NCBI GenBank assembly: GCA_030639955.1
Contig: DAOWKH010000039.1
Span: 1-8,593, forward strand
DNA from: Candidatus Omnitrophota bacterium
Lineage (GTDB): Bacteria; Omnitrophota; 4484-213
DNA: 8,593 bases
Direction: 5' to 3'
In this document: in pieces, positions 5,615 through 8,593 of the stretch
How positions within the stretch are numbered: position 1 is the stretch's first letter
How the letters are laid out: every line of letters starts with the position of its first letter
Notes under the pieces: generated by a model
Seen by the model: only the letters and a program-made list of their open reading frames with translations
Told to the model about the DNA's origin: nothing
Databases searched by the model: none
Position numbers and translations under genes: made by a program

Positions 5615-5959
5615 CTACTGTTTTTTTGCTTTTTTCAACAACTCCGCAATCCGCGCGCTGTATTCTATAGAAGGGTCAAATCTGAAACAGAGCTCGGGAA
5701 TATATCTTATTCGCATCCCTTTTCCTATCTCTTTTCTCAGATAACCGGAAACCTTCTCTAAATAACTCAATGCTTTGGTTTTTTTCTTCTCGTCCCCCAA
5801 GACACTAAAATAAATTATTGCCAACCGCAGATCCTTTTTTACCTCTACCTTGGTAATTGTAAAAAACCAACTATCGGAATTATCTAATTTCCCCAGAAGC
5901 CGCGCCGCCTCCTGATGAATAAATTTCGCCACCCGCAAACACCTTTTATCACTTGCCAT
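5615..5959 (-). CDS. rbfA: Ribosome-binding factor A
   Basis: RbfA binds immature 30S subunits and helps 16S rRNA 5'-end maturation, especially in the cold. The 114 residues match the family length, and the single KH-like fold is recognisable: the N-terminal RVAKFIHQEAARLL helix, the ITKVEVKKDLRLAIIYFSVLGD strand pair, and the C-terminal IPELCFRFDPSIEYSARIAELL signature. The ATG follows the infB stop by seven bases, and its GGAG site lies within the last infB codons, indicating coupled translation with IF-2. Pairing of infB and rbfA is widespread in bacteria. Nothing unusual was seen. Confidence 0.96.
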   Translation of the reverse strand: MASDKRCLRVAKFIHQEAARLLGKLDNSDSWFFTITKVEVKKDLRLAIIYFSVLGDEKKKTKALSYLEKVSGYLRKEIGKGMRIRYIPELCFRFDPSIEYSARIAELLKKAKKQ

Positions 5960-5966
5960 CTATCAC

Positions 5967-7889
5967 TCACTCCAACTTCTGGGCTATTTCCTCTTTCTCA
6001 TAAGTTTCGATAAAATCCCCTACTTTGAGATCATCATAATTCTGCAGTCCAATCCCGCATTCAAATCCCTCTTCTACTTCTCTAACATCCTCTTTAAATC
6101 TCTTTAGAGATTTTATCTTCCCTTCGTAGATAACCACATCATTGCGAATCAAATGCACAAGGTCATTGCGAATAATCTTTCCTTTATGGAGAAAACAACC
6201 GGCAATAGTGCCTACCTTGGAAACCTTAAATAGCTGACGCACCTCTGCTTTCCCGGTAACTACTTCTTTTACTATCGGTTCTAATAGCCCCTCTAAAGAG
6301 GCCTTAACATCAGCAATCGCCTCATAGATTACATCATAGAGTTTAATCTCTACACCCTCCTGGCGAGCCAACTCTTCTGCCTTTAAACCCGCCCGGATAT
6401 GGAAACCAATAACCACAGCATTGGAGACAGCGGCTAAAATAATATCAGACTCGTTTATGCCTCCGGTCGTTTGGTGAATAATATTTATCTTTATCTTAGG
6501 AGTGGATAGTTTGTTAAAGCATTCTGCCAGCGCCTCTAAAGAGCCCTGGACATCCGCTTTCACAATAAGTTTGAGTTCTTTCAGTTTCTTCTGTTCAATC
6601 TGCTGAGAAAAATTTTCTAAACTGACCTTCGGCTTGGGAGTCAATCTCTCTTTTCCTTTCTTTTCCTGCTTGAGCCAACAAATCTGCTTCGCCTTCTTTT
6701 CGTCAGTTACTACATAAAAAGGGTCGCCTGCCTGGGGAAGTCCGGAAAGCCCTAAGATCTCTACCGGCATTGCTGGCCCTGCCTCTTTTATTCCTCTCCC
6801 CTGGTCATCGATTATCGCCCTAAGCTTACCATAATAACAATCAACGACAACGATGTCTCCTAATTTCAGAGTCCCTGTCTGCACCAAAACAGTGGCTACT
6901 ATACCTCGTCCTGCTGAAATCCTCCCTTCAATTACCACGCCCCGCGCTAAACGAGAAGGGTCGGCTTTTAACTCTAACATCTCGGCTTCTAAAAGAAGCA
7001 TCTCTAAAAGTTCGTCAATCCCTTGTTTCGTTTTTGCCGAAACTCCCACTACTATTGTCTTTCCACCCCACTCTTCGGGCGTTAAATCTAATTTCTGCAA
7101 ATCCTTTTTAACACCTTCTATATTACTATCGCCAAGGTCTATTTTATTTATAGCTACTACAATGGGGACATTAGCGGCGCGGGCGTGGTCAATTGCCTCA
7201 ATGGTTTGAGGTTTAATTCCTTCATTAGCGGCAATAACCAGGATAACAATATCACTGGCATTCGCTCCCCGGGCGCGCATAGCAGTGAAGGCCTGATGCC
7301 CGGGAGTATCTAAAAAAGCAATTGTCCCCTTCTCCAAAATTACTCTATAAGCACCTATATGCTGAGTAATTCCTCCCTTCTCTTTTCCCACAACATAGGC
7401 ATTGCGAATGGCATCTAATAGAGAAGTTTTCCCGTGGTCGACATGTCCCATCAAAGTAACCACCGGCGGACGAGGAGTCAACTTTGACTTCTCCTCTTCT
7501 TCCTCAAGTAACTCTCCCTGTTCAATTACCTTTATCTTGAGCGGGTAATCGAGATGTCCAAAAATCTCTTTTAGATTTGATTTATCTAAGAGTTGATTAA
7601 CAGTAACAAAAATATTCGCTGTCATTAACTTTTTAATTAATTCATTAGCTTTGATGTCAAGAGCCGCGGCTAATTCCTTCACCGTGAGAGGGGCCTTTAT
7701 CCTCTTCTCTTTCTGCTTCTCTTTCTGTTTCCGGGGAACATTCTTTTTAAACTCTTCTTTGATTATTTCAAGCGTGTCTTCATCCAAAGAACTCATATGG
7801 CTCTTTGCTTTTACACCAAGTCCTTTTAACTTTTCAATAATTTCTTTACTGTCTAAATTTAATTTTTTAGCTAATTGATGAATACGCAT
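5967..7889 (-). CDS. infB: Translation initiation factor IF-2
   Basis: IF-2 is the GTPase that brings fMet-tRNA to the 30S subunit and promotes 50S joining. Two IF2_N modules lie at about residues 1-48 and 67-118, followed by an acidic stretch (about 125-134). The G domain shows all motifs: G1 GHVDHGKT (148-155), G2 around GGITQHIG (172-179), G3 DTPGH (194-198), G4 NKID (248-251) and G5 SAK (284-286). Domains II, III and the fMet-tRNA-binding IV follow to residue 640. It is a compact form, since many bacteria have 700-900 residues owing to longer N-terminal linkers. The ATG overlaps the end of nusA by 23 bases in another frame. The site before the ATG is weak (GAGAAAA), but the N-terminal IF2_N sequence supports this start. 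Confidence 0.98.
   Translation of the reverse strand: MRIHQLAKKLNLDSKEIIEKLKGLGVKAKSHMSSLDEDTLEIIKEEFKKNVPRKQKEKQKEKRIKAPLTVKELAAALDIKANELIKKLMTANIFVTVNQLLDKSNLKEIFGHLDYPLKIKVIEQGELLEEEEEKSKLTPRPPVVTLMGHVDHGKTSLLDAIRNAYVVGKEKGGITQHIGAYRVILEKGTIAFLDTPGHQAFTAMRARGANASDIVILVIAANEGIKPQTIEAIDHARAANVPIVVAINKIDLGDSNIEGVKKDLQKLDLTPEEWGGKTIVVGVSAKTKQGIDELLEMLLLEAEMLELKADPSRLARGVVIEGRISAGRGIVATVLVQTGTLKLGDIVVVDCYYGKLRAIIDDQGRGIKEAGPAMPVEILGLSGLPQAGDPFYVVTDEKKAKQICWLKQEKKGKERLTPKPKVSLENFSQQIEQKKLKELKLIVKADVQGSLEALAECFNKLSTPKIKINIIHQTTGGINESDIILAAVSNAVVIGFHIRAGLKAEELARQEGVEIKLYDVIYEAIADVKASLEGLLEPIVKEVVTGKAEVRQLFKVSKVGTIAGCFLHKGKIIRNDLVHLIRNDVVIYEGKIKSLKRFKEDVREVEEGFECGIGLQNYDDLKVGDFIETYEKEEIAQKLE
5970..5973 (-). 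promoter_or_regulatory. rbfA ribosome binding site within infB
   Basis: GGAG lies ten bases upstream of the rbfA ATG and overlaps the last codons of infB, followed by its TGA stop. This supports the chosen ATG and translational coupling. Confidence 0.5.
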
Positions 7890-8593
7890 CTTTTATTTTC
7901 TCTGCTGTCTTTTTCCCGATACCCGGGATTTTGACTAGTTCTTCTATGGAAGTTGTGGCTAAATTCTCTGCAGAATAACCGGCGGCAATCAAAGCTTTTT
8001 CGGTCTTCTTCCCTATTCCTTTTATAGAACTAAGAGAGGGCTCTTTTTCTCTTGCGCCAGCTTCTCTAAGATCGATTGTCCAATTTGTCAGCTTGGAGGC
8101 CAAGCGAACATTCTGGCCGTGTTTTCCGATAGCCAAAGATAAATTTTCATCCTTTACGAGCACCTCGGCTCTTTTTTCCTTTTCATCTATCTTTATACTT
8201 ACAACCTCTGCCGGACTTAAGGCATTAGCAATAAATATCTGGGGGTCAGCGTCCCAACGGATAATATCAATCTTCTCCTGGTGCAATTCCTGAATAACAT
8301 CCTTAACCCGCTGCCCGCGCATGCCTACACACGCTCCCACAGGATCAACCTTATCATCTGTAGAAAAAACAGCTATTTTGGTTCGCTCTCCAACCTGGCG
8401 GGCTACTCCTTTTATCTCTATAATACCCTGGTATATCTCAGGAACCTCTAATTCGAAAAGCTGACTTACAAATTGAGGATGACTGCGAGAAAGGATTATC
8501 TGGGGCATACTCCCTTTTTTGTTAACTTCCAAGAGATACGCCCTTAGACGTTTACCTTGTCTATATTTATCTACAGGGGACTGCTCGCGAAAA
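7867..8593 (-). CDS. nusA: Transcription termination/antitermination factor NusA (partial, 5' end outside window)
   Basis: NusA binds RNA polymerase and nascent RNA, influencing pausing, termination and antitermination. The reading frame stays open to the right edge, so the RNA polymerase-binding domain and most of S1 lie outside; 241 codons remain. From the edge: the end of S1 (KYRQGKRLRAYLLEV), the linker PQIILSRSHP, KH1 with VDPVGACVGMRGQRV and EKIDIIRW, KH2 with LAIGKHGQNVRLA, and a C-terminal helix-hairpin-helix region with two GIGKKT motifs (about the last 55 residues). The acidic AR repeats of E. coli NusA are absent. The in-frame TTG at 8532 is within the S1-KH1 junction and is not the true start. 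The end overlaps infB, the usual neighbour. Confidence 0.96.
   Translation of the reverse strand, partial: FREQSPVDKYRQGKRLRAYLLEVNKKGSMPQIILSRSHPQFVSQLFELEVPEIYQGIIEIKGVARQVGERTKIAVFSTDDKVDPVGACVGMRGQRVKDVIQELHQEKIDIIRWDADPQIFIANALSPAEVVSIKIDEKEKRAEVLVKDENLSLAIGKHGQNVRLASKLTNWTIDLREAGAREKEPSLSSIKGIGKKTEKALIAAGYSAENLATTSIEELVKIPGIGKKTAEKIKDAYSSIS

Noticed and set aside
7476..7503. Possible palindrome in infB around the linker before the G domain
   Set aside because: The arms (GAGGA...TCCTC and GTCAA...TTGAC) need a three-base bulge and fall in a Glu-rich linker where GAG repeats arise from coding; no flanking duplication.
8530..8532. TTG as a start for a short NusA
   Set aside because: The frame continues upstream to the edge with residues typical of the NusA S1 end (KYRQGKRLRAYLL), so the gene is cut by the window, not short.
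55..8593. Defence, phage, CRISPR or biosynthetic novelty
   Set aside because: All genes are recognised housekeeping genes in a widespread order; no array, integrase, transposase or unknown gene was found.

Overview
The window carries one conserved bacterial information-processing operon, read entirely on the minus strand in the order nusA (5' part cut off by the right edge) - infB - rbfA - nrnA-like DHH phosphoesterase - truB - ribF - rpsO - pnp. The DNA is AT-rich (about 40% GC by eye). Stops are TAA, TAG and TGA, so UGA is a normal stop and the standard bacterial code fits. The gene order is shared by very many bacteria and does not identify a phylum. The compact proteins (IF-2 of 640 residues, TruB without a C-terminal PUA domain) and the many palindromic repeats would suit an uncultured candidate-phylum bacterium such as an Omnitrophota-like lineage, but that is a guess, not something the sequence proves.

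Right to left, in transcription order: nusA lacks its N-terminal domain and most of S1, and overlaps infB by 23 bases. infB is followed after 7 bases by rbfA. A 146-base gap (5469-5614) without a gene leads to nrnA. A 171-base gap filled with C-rich/G-rich short repeats leads to truB. truB overlaps ribF by 26 bases, ribF and rpsO are 3 bases apart, and three large stem-loops lie between rpsO and pnp. The last 54 bases (left edge) hold no gene and no convincing terminator. The genes act together in transcription elongation (NusA), translation initiation (IF-2), 30S maturation and structure (RbfA, S15), tRNA modification (TruB), flavin cofactor synthesis (RibF), and RNA and oligonucleotide turnover (PNPase, NrnA).

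The unusual part of the window is a set of GC-rich palindromic elements sitting in frame inside otherwise ordinary housekeeping genes. ribF carries two: a 62-base element that pairs perfectly into a three-way junction (codes for about 19 extra residues), and a 51-base insertion bounded by a 6-base direct repeat, whose removal restores a normal RibF sequence (17 extra residues). pnp carries a shorter perfect hairpin, also bounded by a 6-base direct repeat and also a multiple of three long. nrnA carries a degenerate GC-rich patch of 8 codons. Together with the three hairpins between rpsO and pnp, this resembles the Rickettsia palindromic elements: small palindromes that spread into coding genes and are kept as extra peptide segments.
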